A stretch of 64,000 nt of DNA. It comes from UBA4615 sp964399635 (GTDB lineage Bacteria; Pseudomonadota; Gammaproteobacteria; Burkholderiales; Burkholderiaceae_E). Position numbers and translations under genes: made by a program. Shown here in pieces: positions 55,178 through 64,000 of the stretch. Each line of letters begins with the position of its first letter. Within the stretch, counting starts at the first letter, position 1. The stretch covers positions 1 through 64,000 of the forward strand of contig CAYNRU010000053.1 of NCBI GenBank assembly GCA_964399635.1. Direction: 5' to 3'. The notes under the pieces are model-generated. The model searched no databases and was not told where the DNA came from. It was given only the letters and a program-made list of their open reading frames with translations.

Positions 55178-56668
55178 TCACTCCCAGTACAGGGCCGACA
55201 GGTCGTTGGCGAAGATCGGCACGTCCTTCCACAGGCCCCTGAGCCGGACGCTGGCCACCGATACCCACTGCGGCTGGTACAGGAAGGCGTTGACCGAGTC
55301 GGCGGCGATCATGCGCTGCGCGTCGCCCAGCAGCCTCGCGCGCTCGGCGTCGCTTGCGGTCCCGCTGATCTTCGCGAACAGCTCGCGGAACTTAGGCGAA
55401 TCGTAGTTCCAGTAGTAGTCATCCTTGGCATAGTTGCCGAGGTCGAGCGGCTCGACGTGCGAGATGATCGTGAGGTCGTAGTTCTTGTTGGTGTAGACGC
55501 CGGACAGCCACTGCGCCCACTCGACGTTCTCGATCTTCGCGACGATCCCGACCTTGGCGAGCTGCGCGGCGATCACCTCGCCGCCCTGGCGCGCGTACGG
55601 CGGGGGCGGCAGCTTGAGCGACAGCTCGAGCGGGGCCTTGACGCCCGCCTCGGCGAGCAGCGCGCGGGCCCTCGCCGGGTCGTGGGCGTTGACGCCGGTC
55701 GTGTCGACATAGCCGACGGCGCCCGGCACGTAGTGGCTGCCGATCGGGGCCCCGAAGCCGTCGGCCGCGCCCTCGATGACCGCGGCCCGGTCGATCGCGG
55801 CAGCGATCGCGCGCCGCACGCGCACATCGTCGAGCGGCTTCTTCCTGTTGTTGATCGCAAGGATGGTCTTGGCGCGAGAGCCGCCCACCGTCACCACGAA
55901 GCGCGGGTCGGACTTGAACACCGGCACGGCCTTGCCGGTGATGCGCGGGAAGGCGTCGACGTCGCCAGCCAGCATCGCGGCGATCTGGGCCGCCGGGTCG
56001 CTGATGAAGCGCCAGTTGACGCGCGCCATGCGGATCCTGCCGACGTCGCGGTAGCCGTCCCAGCGGGCCAGCGTCAGCGACGAGCCCTTGATCCAGTTCT
56101 CGATCCTGTAGGGGCCGGTGCCGACCGGCTGCGTCGCGTTGGTGGCGGCGCTCCTGGGCTCGACCATCACCGCGGTCGACAGGCCCATGTGGAACAGGAA
56201 GTCGGGGTTGGGCGCCTTGAGCCTGACCACGACCGTCCCGGCATCCGGCGTCTGGATCGACTCGATGGCGGTGAAGTTGGCCTTGTCCTTGTTGGTGCTC
56301 TTCGGATCGGCCGCGCGCTCGAGCGTGAACTTCACGGTGGCGGCGTCGAAGGGCTCGCCGTTGTGGAAACGCACGCCCGGGCGCAGCTTGAACGTGAAGG
56401 TGCGCACGTCGGGCGAGACGGTCCAGCTCTCGGCGAGCAGCGGTATGAGCGAGCCGTCCTCGCGGATCTTCACCAGCGTCTCGAGCACGTTGTAGTGAAC
56501 GATCTCGCCGATCGAGGCGGCCGCGGCCGTGGTGGGGTCCAGACCGGTGGGCTCGAGCGCCATCGCGAGCACCACGGCGTCCTTGCCGCGCGTCTGCGCG
56601 TGACCCGCAGCCGGGGCCGCGACGAGTGCGGCCGTGACCAGCGCCAGCATCAGTGTCCTGAACGGCAT
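55178..56668 (-). CDS. ABC peptide importer binding protein (family 5)
   Basis: This 496-residue periplasmic protein has a signal peptide ending at GHAQT and the family-5 layout: LEPTGLDPTTAAAASIGEIVHYNVLETLV, KLRPGVRFHNGEPFDAATVKFTLERA, PVGTGPYRIENW. Members bind di-/oligopeptides, nickel, heme or glutathione. It is the fifth gene of a string with two ATPases and two permeases. The dpp-style name is not assigned because substrate specificity cannot be read. A GGAG precedes the ATG. Confidence 0.88.
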   Translation of the reverse strand: MPFRTLMLALVTAALVAAPAAGHAQTRGKDAVVLAMALEPTGLDPTTAAAASIGEIVHYNVLETLVKIREDGSLIPLLAESWTVSPDVRTFTFKLRPGVRFHNGEPFDAATVKFTLERAADPKSTNKDKANFTAIESIQTPDAGTVVVRLKAPNPDFLFHMGLSTAVMVEPRSAATNATQPVGTGPYRIENWIKGSSLTLARWDGYRDVGRIRMARVNWRFISDPAAQIAAMLAGDVDAFPRITGKAVPVFKSDPRFVVTVGGSRAKTILAINNRKKPLDDVRVRRAIAAAIDRAAVIEGAADGFGAPIGSHYVPGAVGYVDTTGVNAHDPARARALLAEAGVKAPLELSLKLPPPPYARQGGEVIAAQLAKVGIVAKIENVEWAQWLSGVYTNKNYDLTIISHVEPLDLGNYAKDDYYWNYDSPKFRELFAKISGTASDAERARLLGDAQRMIAADSVNAFLYQPQWVSVASVRLRGLWKDVPIFANDLSALYWE

Positions 56669-56693
56669 CGCCAACTCTCCTTCGTGAGCATGC

Positions 56694-56708
56694 CCCGCAC
56701 GACGCGGG
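56694..56708 (-). other. Stem-loop between ATPase and binding-protein genes
   Basis: CCCGC (56694-56698) pairs with GCGGG (56704-56708) around a five-base loop in the 50-base gap ahead of the binding-protein gene. Possibly an mRNA-processing or stability element; short. Confidence 0.3.
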
Positions 56709-56718
56709 CGAGCCGAGA

Positions 56719-58768
<2,050 letters not shown>

Positions 58769-58772
<4 letters not shown>

Positions 58773-59653
58773 CGCTGCCTCGAGAGGCGCGGGTCGAGCA
58801 GGTCGCGCAGGCCGTCGCCGAGGAGGTTCAGGCCGAGCACCGCGGTGGCGATGGCCACGCCCGGGAAGATCGCCAGCCGGGGTGCCTGGAAGAGCAGCGC
58901 CTGCGCCTCGTTGAGCATCCTGCCCCAGGACGGCTGCGGCGGCTGCGTGCCGAGTCCGAGGTAGGACAGCGCGGCCTCCGCGAGGATGGCGATCGCGAAG
59001 CGGATCGTGCCCTGGACGATCAGCACCGACGCGATGTTGGGCAGCACATGCTCGATCGTGATGCGCAGCCTGCCCTTGCCCGCGGCACGCGCCGCCAGCA
59101 CGTACTCGCGCGCCCAGACCGCGTTGGCCGACGCGCGGGTGACCCGCGCGAACACCGGGATGTTGAAGATGCCGATGGCGATGATCGAGTTCACCAGCCC
59201 GGGCCCGAACAGCGCGGTCATCATGATCGCCGACAGGATCGCGGGGAACGCGAAGGTGAAGTCGGTCAGCCGCATGATGACCTCCTCGACCCAGCCGCGG
59301 CGGGCGGAGGCGAGCAGCCCCAGCGCCACGCCCGCCACCAGGCCGATCCCCACCGCGATCACCCCGACCAGGATGGAGTTGCGCGCGCCCACCAACAGCA
59401 GGGAGACGACGTCGCGGCCGAAGGAGTCGGTGCCGAGCCAGTGCGCCGCCGACGGCTGCGCGAGCTTGCGCCCCATCTCGATCTCGTAGGGCGGCCATGG
59501 CGTCCACGCGAGCGACAGCAGCGCCGCGGCCAGCACCAGCAGCGACAGCACCGCGCCGACCACGAAGCTCCGATGGCCCCGGGCGCGGCGCCAGAAGCCC
59601 GGCGGTGGCGCAGCGGCGCGCGGCCGCGAGGCGAAGGGCAGCGGCGCGCTCAC
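58769..59653 (-). CDS. ABC peptide importer permease, DppC-like
   Basis: This 294-residue permease has a cytoplasmic N-terminus rich in Pro/Arg, six predicted helices and the segments WLGTDSFGRDVVSLLLVGARNS and EYVLAARAAGKGRLRITIEHVLPN, the EAA-type loop. The GTG at 59653 overlaps the stop of the upstream permease as GTGA. It pairs with the DppB-like permease. Confidence 0.88.
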
Positions 59654-60600
59654 GCGTCGGACGCCTTCAGGCGCGGGTCGATCGCCGCATACAGCAGGTC
59701 GACGACGAAGTTGACCACCACCACCATCGCCGCCAGCAGCATCACGCAGTTGCGCACCACGATCAGGTCGCGGTTGGAGATCGACTGGAAGATCAGGCGC
59801 CCGAGGCCAGGCAGGTAGAAGACGGTCTCGACGACGATCGTGCCGGCGAGCAGGTTCGCGAACTCCAGGCCCATCACGGTGACCACAGGGATCATCGCGT
59901 TGCGCAGCACGTGGCGCCACAGCACCGCGCGCCGGCTCAGGCCCTTGGCCCGCGCGGTGCGCACGAAGTCCTCGCGCAGCACCTCGAGCAACGCCGAGCG
60001 CGTGATGCGCGCGAGGATGGCCGCCTGCACCACCGCGAGCGACACCGCCGGCAGCAGCAGCGCCTTGAGCGCCGGCCACGCGCCCGCGCTCCAGCCGGGG
60101 AAGCCGCCCGCCGAGAACCATCGCAGGTTCACCGCGAACAGCAGGATCAGCAGGATCGCGAACCAGAAGTTGGGGATCGCGATGCCGACCTGACTCAGCC
60201 CCATCAGGCCGACGTCGCCGAGCCGGTTGTGACGCGATGCGGCGTACATGCCCACCGACAGCGCCAGCACCGTGGTCAGCGCCATCGCGATGAAGGCGAG
60301 CGGCACGGTGAGGGCGAGCCGCTCGGCAATCAGCGCCGCGACCGGCGAGCCGTAGGCGTGGCTCACGCCGAGATCGCCGGTGAGCAGGCCGCCCAGCCAG
60401 CCCAGGTAGCGCTCGAGCGGCGGGCGATCGAGACCGAGCTTGGCGGCCAGCGCGGCGACCGCCTCGGGCGACGCGTCGGCGCCCATCATCATCTGCGCGG
60501 CATTGCCAGGGAGAATCTCGAGCACCAGGAAGATGACGATCGAGGCGCCGAGCAGCGTCGTGAGCAGGGTCGCGACACGCTTCAGGAGGTAGAGCTTCAT
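59650..60600 (-). CDS. ABC peptide importer permease, DppB-like
   Basis: This 316-residue permease begins with MKLYLLKRVATLLTTLLGASIVIFLVLEILPG and has six predicted helices; the EAA-type loop DFVRTARAKGLSRRAVLWRHVLRNA is intact. It is the first full gene of the importer string. No ribosome site is visible ahead of the ATG, which instead overlaps the stop of a 12-codon upstream frame as ATGA, so re-initiation from that frame may be needed. Confidence 0.9.
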   Translation of the reverse strand: MKLYLLKRVATLLTTLLGASIVIFLVLEILPGNAAQMMMGADASPEAVAALAAKLGLDRPPLERYLGWLGGLLTGDLGVSHAYGSPVAALIAERLALTVPLAFIAMALTTVLALSVGMYAASRHNRLGDVGLMGLSQVGIAIPNFWFAILLILLFAVNLRWFSAGGFPGWSAGAWPALKALLLPAVSLAVVQAAILARITRSALLEVLREDFVRTARAKGLSRRAVLWRHVLRNAMIPVVTVMGLEFANLLAGTIVVETVFYLPGLGRLIFQSISNRDLIVVRNCVMLLAAMVVVVNFVVDLLYAAIDPRLKASDA

Positions 60601-60635
60601 CGCGGCGGGGCCGCCGTCGGGGTCGGGTCGCTCAT
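60597..60635 (-). CDS. Possible 12-codon leader peptide of the peptide-importer operon
   Basis: A short frame reads MSDPTPTAAPPR and stops inside the start codon of the DppB-like gene (ATGA). An AGG stands six bases before its ATG, and a TATCAT on the minus strand at 60645-60650 could be a -10 just upstream. Four of twelve codons are proline, including a CCG-CCG pair. It could couple or sense translation. It may also be chance in GC-rich DNA. Confidence 0.35.
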   Translation of the reverse strand: MSDPTPTAAPPR

Positions 60636-60686
60636 GGCGGCCTAATGATAGCGCCCGCTCACGCCGGCTGCGGCGGGCGCCACGGC

Positions 60687-61916
60687 TCAGTGCGGCTCGA
60701 TGCCCGTCTGCGGCCAGCGGATCCGCAGGATCCGCCACGCGACCAGGCCGACCGACATCAGCGCGATCGAGGCAATCGCGAGCGCCAGCGCCGAATGCAT
60801 CACCAGCGGGGCGATCGCGCCCGCGACGAGACCGTTGGCGACGCTGCCGACGGTGGCCTGCAGCGACGAGGCCATGCCGCGGCGCTCCGGGAACAGGTCG
60901 AGCACCATCAGCGTGACGACCGGCACCATCAGCGCCCAGCCGAAGGCATAGAGCGCGGTGGGCAGCATCGCCCAGTACGGGTGCGCCTGGAAGGCGAGGT
61001 TGGCGGCGAGGTTGATCAGCGCCGCCGCGACCATGATCCGGAAGCCCCAGCGGATCTGGATCCGCGCCTGGATCCGGCCGGCGAGCCGCCCGCTCAGCAG
61101 CGCGCCGCCCATGATCCCGGCGATGTTCAGCACGAAGAACCAGAAGAACTGCGTGGGCGCGAGGCCCAGCACCTCGCCAAGAAAGGCCGGCGCGGACAGC
61201 ACGTAGAGGAACATGCCGTTGAACGGGATGCCGCTGGCGAACGCGAGCAGCACGAAGCGCGGGTCGGTGCCGAGCTCGCGGTAGCCGCGCATGAGATGGC
61301 GGACCTCGAAGGGCTGGACCTGCGTCGGAGGCAGCGACTCCGGCAGCCAGCGCCAGACCGTGAGCCACAGCACCGCGCCGATCGCGGCGAGGAACCAGAA
61401 GATCGCATGCCAGTCGATGTGCGCGAAGAGCACGCCGCCGACCAGCGGCGCGACGGCCGGCGCGATGCCGAAGAAGATCGTCACCTGCGACATCACGCGC
61501 TGCGCGTCGGCGGGCGGGAAGAGGTCGCGGATCACCGCGCGCGACACCACGATCCCGGCGCCGGTGGACAGGCCCTGCAGCGCACGAAAGCCGATCAGCG
61601 CGCCCACGCTCGTGGACAGCGCGCACCCGACCGAGGCGAGCGCGAACACGCCCACGCCCCACAGCACCACCGGGCGCCGACCGAAGCTGTCGGACAGCGC
61701 GCCGTGGAAGAGGTTCATGAACGCGAAGCCGAACAGGTAGGCCGACAGCGTCTGCTGCATCTGCACCGGCGTGGCGCCGGTCGACCGGGCGATGCCCGCG
61801 AATGCAGGCAGGTAGGTGTCGATCGAGAAGGGCCCGAGCATCCCGAGGGCAGCGAGCAGGACGGCGAGCGTCCAGCGGGGGCCCCGCCAGAGCAGGGCGG
61901 CGTCGGGATGGGTCAT
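60687..61916 (-). CDS. Bcr/CflA family multidrug transporter
   Basis: This 409-residue MFS transporter has twelve predicted helices and the DHA1 Bcr/CflA signatures: LGMLGPFSIDTYLPAFAGIA in helix 1, GALSDSFGRRPVVL as motif A, and APLVGGVLFAHIDWHAIFWFL in the helix-5 region. It should export drugs such as bicyclomycin or chloramphenicol, or sulfonamides and peptides, driven by protons. The ATG at 61916 matches the family start; the longer open frame is unrelated. It lies 51 bases upstream of the importer leader on the same strand. Confidence 0.9.
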   Translation of the reverse strand: MTHPDAALLWRGPRWTLAVLLAALGMLGPFSIDTYLPAFAGIARSTGATPVQMQQTLSAYLFGFAFMNLFHGALSDSFGRRPVVLWGVGVFALASVGCALSTSVGALIGFRALQGLSTGAGIVVSRAVIRDLFPPADAQRVMSQVTIFFGIAPAVAPLVGGVLFAHIDWHAIFWFLAAIGAVLWLTVWRWLPESLPPTQVQPFEVRHLMRGYRELGTDPRFVLLAFASGIPFNGMFLYVLSAPAFLGEVLGLAPTQFFWFFVLNIAGIMGGALLSGRLAGRIQARIQIRWGFRIMVAAALINLAANLAFQAHPYWAMLPTALYAFGWALMVPVVTLMVLDLFPERRGMASSLQATVGSVANGLVAGAIAPLVMHSALALAIASIALMSVGLVAWRILRIRWPQTGIEPH

Positions 61917-62309
61917 CCGGTAGGCAGGATACGCGAGGCGCCCGGCCCACGACCCCGCCGCGCGCGTGGGCTCAGGGCCCGATCGTGCGACGGGTGGCCT
62001 GGTAGGCGTCGGCCGCGCCGGGCGCGTCGCCGGTTTCTCGGTGCCGAGGATGCGCGCGCTGGCGTCTATCGGGAAGGACAGCACGGTGGTCGCGACGACG
62101 CGCGTCGCACAGGACCCTTGCGACGCGTCGGTTCATGAGCGAGGCCCCAGTTTGTTTCCTATCGTGACACGAGCCGTCCACCGGTGCGGGCCGCTTGCCG
62201 GCGCCTCGGCGACCGACCGCGCTTGATCGGGTGACGACTGGTGGGTACCGCCCGTCGGCCGGTATGCTCGTGCCCTCAGTGACTCTGGCGTCGATCGGAG
62301 GGGCCGCGC
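61917..62309. other. Gene-free divergent promoter region
   Basis: This 393-base stretch between the Bcr/CflA-like gene and the exported methyltransferase gene holds no convincing coding sequence, RNA gene or repeat. GGAGGGG (62297-62303) is the methyltransferase ribosome site, and TATGCT at 62263-62268 is a weak candidate for its -10. I see nothing else. Confidence 0.5.
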
Positions 62310-62885
62310 ATGAATCCCAGGAGGCAGTACCTCGCCACGCTCGCGGCATCCGGGCTCGCCGCCCTGGGGCCGGTGCGCGCCCAGCAGGCCGACGCGCAAG
62401 CCTCGCGCGTGCCCGACGTCGTCTTCGTGCCGACGCCCCAGGAAGTCGTCGACGCGATGCTCGAGGTGGCATCGGTCGGGCCGAGGGACGTGCTGTACGA
62501 CCTTGGCTGCGGCGATGGGCGGATCCCGATCACGGCGGCGCGGCGCTGGGGCACCCGCGGCGTGGGCGTCGACATCGACCCGCAGCGGATCCGCGACGCC
62601 GACGCCAACGCGCTGGCGGCGGGCGTGGCCGACCGAGTGCGCTTCGTGCGGGGCGACCTGTTCGAGATGGACCTGGCCGACGCAACCGTGATCACGCTGT
62701 ACCTGCTGCCTGCGCTCAACCTGAAACTGCGCCCGACGCTGCTCGGCCTGAAGGCAGGCACCCGGATCGTCTCCCACGACTTCACGATGGGCGACTGGAA
62801 GCCCGCAAAGACGGTCGTCAAGGGCTCACGTACGGTCTACTTCTGGACCGTGCCCCCGGCGGGGCAGCCCTACCCCCGCCAATAG
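62310..62885 (+). CDS. Exported FAM173-like SAM-dependent methyltransferase
   Basis: This 191-residue protein has a class I methyltransferase core with the SAM loop DLGCGDGRI (64-72). The order VPTPQEVVDAML, TLYLLPALNLKLRP and VSHDFTMGDW resembles the FAM173/ATPSCKMT protein-lysine methyltransferases. It opens with PRRQYLATLAASGLAALGPVRAQQ, which looks like a cleavable signal peptide with a twin-arginine-like motif. An export signal on a SAM-using enzyme is odd, since SAM is not known in the periplasm. It may instead be a membrane-tethered enzyme. A strong GGAGGGG lies 6 bases upstream. Confidence 0.78.
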   Translation: MNPRRQYLATLAASGLAALGPVRAQQADAQASRVPDVVFVPTPQEVVDAMLEVASVGPRDVLYDLGCGDGRIPITAARRWGTRGVGVDIDPQRIRDADANALAAGVADRVRFVRGDLFEMDLADATVITLYLLPALNLKLRPTLLGLKAGTRIVSHDFTMGDWKPAKTVVKGSRTVYFWTVPPAGQPYPRQ

Positions 62886-63007
62886 GCCGGCCACGACGCG
62901 ACGTGCCGAGCGGGCCGCCCGATCGGCCGCTGCCGGGCTTGTATCCGCCGCCGACATCCCCATGTCAGGAGCGCGGGCGCTTGCCCGACCCAGTTGCGAG
63001 GACGTCC

Positions 63008-63358
63008 ATGACTGCCATGCCCAGAACCGAGTTGCTGCGCCGCCAGGGCTTGATCGAGACCGGCTTTGCCGTGCTCACGGCCGCGATGCTCCCGATGGGC
63101 GACGCCGGCCTGCTCGCGATCGCGCTGGTGGGCACGACGGCAGTGTGGATGGCGCTGCGCGGCCGCAGGATGCTGATGGAAGCGGTGCCATTGACCGAAG
63201 CCGAACGCGCCGAACTCGGCCGCATGAAGGCGCGCTCACGGCACGTGCAGGAGATGCTGGCGCCGCTCGAGCGGGCGGGTCAGGAGCCCGTCCGCTTCGA
63301 CCTCGGCCGCTGTCGCAGGCTGGCCAGGCTCGAGTCGCTGATCGACGGGCAGGCCTGA
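63008..63358 (+). CDS. Small membrane protein of unknown function
   Basis: This 116-residue protein has two closely spaced hydrophobic stretches forming one hairpin (TGFAVLTAAMLPMGDAGLLAIALVGTTAVWMAL) followed by a charged helix with EAERAELGRMKARSRHVQEML. I recognise no family. The ATG at 63008 gives the best start; an upstream open frame is shadow. It sits between the methyltransferase gene and the sigma-4 gene on the same strand. Confidence 0.55.
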   Translation: MTAMPRTELLRRQGLIETGFAVLTAAMLPMGDAGLLAIALVGTTAVWMALRGRRMLMEAVPLTEAERAELGRMKARSRHVQEMLAPLERAGQEPVRFDLGRCRRLARLESLIDGQA

Positions 63359-63396
63359 GCCTTGCGGTGGCCAGTGCGGAACATTCTTTTCCATGG

Positions 63397-63417
63397 GTAG
63401 CTCACCTCTTGAGCCAC
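63397..63417. other. Stem-loop upstream of the sigma-4 gene
   Basis: GCTCA (63400-63404) and TGAGC (63410-63414) pair around a five-base loop, extended by two further pairs with one mismatch (63397-63417). A run of seven T follows 38 bases later, too far for a classical terminator. Confidence 0.3.
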
Positions 63418-63479
63418 AGGCGGGACATCCTCATCCATCGGGAATTCGAACCACTTTTTTTCGGGAGCCTCCAGACATC

Positions 63480-63686
63480 ATGCTGACCTCCAACGAACGC
63501 AAGGTCCTCGAACTGCGCTTCGGTCTCGGCTCGGACGATGCCAGCAGCGGCCTCACCCTCGTCGAGATCGCCCGAAGCCTGGGCATGACGCCGCAGCGCG
63601 CGAGCCAACTCGAGGCCAGCGCGCTGGCCAAGATGCGCGAGGCGATGCGCGCCCGCGGCATCGCCTCCATCGACGACATGGTCTGA
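63480..63686 (+). CDS. Stand-alone sigma-70 region 4-like protein
   Basis: This 68-residue protein consists of little more than a sigma-70 region 4 helix-turn-helix: NERKVLELRFGLGSDDASSGLTLVEIARSLGMTPQRASQLEASALAKMREAM. In complete sigma factors this region reads the -35 element, with ERVRQIE where this has QRASQLE. Regions 2 and 3 are absent, so it cannot start transcription alone. It may bind DNA or the RNA polymerase beta flap as a small regulator. A GGGAG at 63463-63467 precedes the ATG. Confidence 0.7.
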   Translation: MLTSNERKVLELRFGLGSDDASSGLTLVEIARSLGMTPQRASQLEASALAKMREAMRARGIASIDDMV

Positions 63687-63737
63687 AACCTGTCAGGGCC
63701 GCTGCGCCCGCCCCGGCGGCCCGGCCCCACACCGCGT

Positions 63738-64000
63738 TCAGGGCACGATCAGGATCTTGCCCGTCACCTTGCGCGCCGCCATGTCCTCGAGCGCCTGGGG
63801 CACCTGATCGAGCCGGTAGGTGCCCGAGATGTGCGGCCGCAGCTTGCCTTCCTTCAGCCAGCCGAGCATCTCCTTCATGCCCGCGAGATTCGCCTGCGGC
63901 TCGCGCCGGGTGAAGTCGCCCCAGAACACGCCGACCACCGAGGCGCCCTTGAGCAGCATCAGGTTCAGCGGCAGCGCCGGGATCTGGCCGTTTGCGAACC
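63738..64000 (-). CDS. Quinone oxidoreductase-like MDR protein, C-terminal part
   Basis: This partial gene runs off the right edge of the window. The visible 87 C-terminal residues read FANGQIPALPLNLMLLKGASVVGVFWG, then EMLGWLKEGKLRPHISGTYRLDQVPQALEDMAARKVTGKILI. That is the end of a zinc-free medium-chain dehydrogenase/reductase of the quinone oxidoreductase (NADPH:quinone reductase) type. The N-terminal catalytic domain lies outside. Confidence 0.85.
   Translation of the reverse strand, partial: FANGQIPALPLNLMLLKGASVVGVFWGDFTRREPQANLAGMKEMLGWLKEGKLRPHISGTYRLDQVPQALEDMAARKVTGKILIVP

Noticed and set aside
63441..63456. TTCGAA-containing segment resembling a tRNA T-loop
   Set aside because: Neither strand gives the T-stem closing pair, acceptor stem or other arms, so no tRNA is present.

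Overview
The window is 64 kb of chromosomal DNA with about 70% G+C by eye, dense codirectional gene strings and many overlapping start and stop codons. The gene content points to a betaproteobacterium, most likely Burkholderiales. Two Bug/TctC-type tricarboxylate-receptor proteins, a PxpABC cluster, a Ugp-type ABC importer, an EmrAB pump and the DUF2145, DUF3300/DUF2950 and DUF2059 families all fit that group. I found no rRNA, tRNA, CRISPR array, prophage or insertion sequence; this is core and catabolic genome.

Layout, 0-23 kb: a patatin-like lipase and a RidA protein come first. An IclR regulator then faces a cassette of cupin, formamidase-like hydrolase, Bug receptor, SDR dehydrogenase and VOC protein, with a striking inverted-repeat operator between them. 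Next are an amidase, two small exported proteins, a YghU-type glutathione transferase and TruC. A second Bug receptor is coupled to a small unknown protein and another amidase. A fatty-acid desaturase overlaps a divinyl-chlorophyllide-reductase-like (BciA-like) gene. An EcsC-like protein, an outer-membrane barrel, an epoxide-hydrolase-like protein, SlyX, a universal stress protein and the 5-oxoprolinase genes pxpB-pxpC-pxpA follow.

Layout, 23-38 kb: DUF3300 and DUF2950 exported proteins, an acyl-CoA ligase, a PleD-like diguanylate cyclase and a catalytically degenerate ABC ATPase precede an arsenical-resistance set (arsR, arsI, acr3). Then come a Lys/Ala-rich exported protein, an overlapping run of thioesterase, CusF-like protein and DUF4239 protein, an MlrC-type M81 protein, and a histidine ammonia-lyase gene broken by a one-base frameshift.

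Layout, 38-64 kb: small proteins and an alpha/beta hydrolase sit beside ugpBAEC, which has a strong hairpin between ugpB and ugpA. A second desaturase diverges from marR-emrA-emrB across an unusually AT-rich operator region. An acyltransferase, a monooxygenase, a MaeB malic enzyme, a DUF2059 protein and a histidine phosphatase follow. A dppBCDF-dppA peptide importer operon has a possible 12-codon leader peptide and a TPR gene at its end. The window closes with a Bcr/CflA transporter, an exported FAM173-like methyltransferase, a stand-alone sigma region-4 protein and a truncated quinone-oxidoreductase gene.

Genes within strings are often joined by ATGA, GTGA or TTGA overlaps, so translational coupling seems widespread, and several starts are TTG. 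No single undescribed system stands out beyond doubt. The best leads are the desaturase/BciA-like pair, the degenerate ABC ATPase, the exported methyltransferase, the small amidase partner, the dpp leader peptide and the orphan sigma-4 protein.
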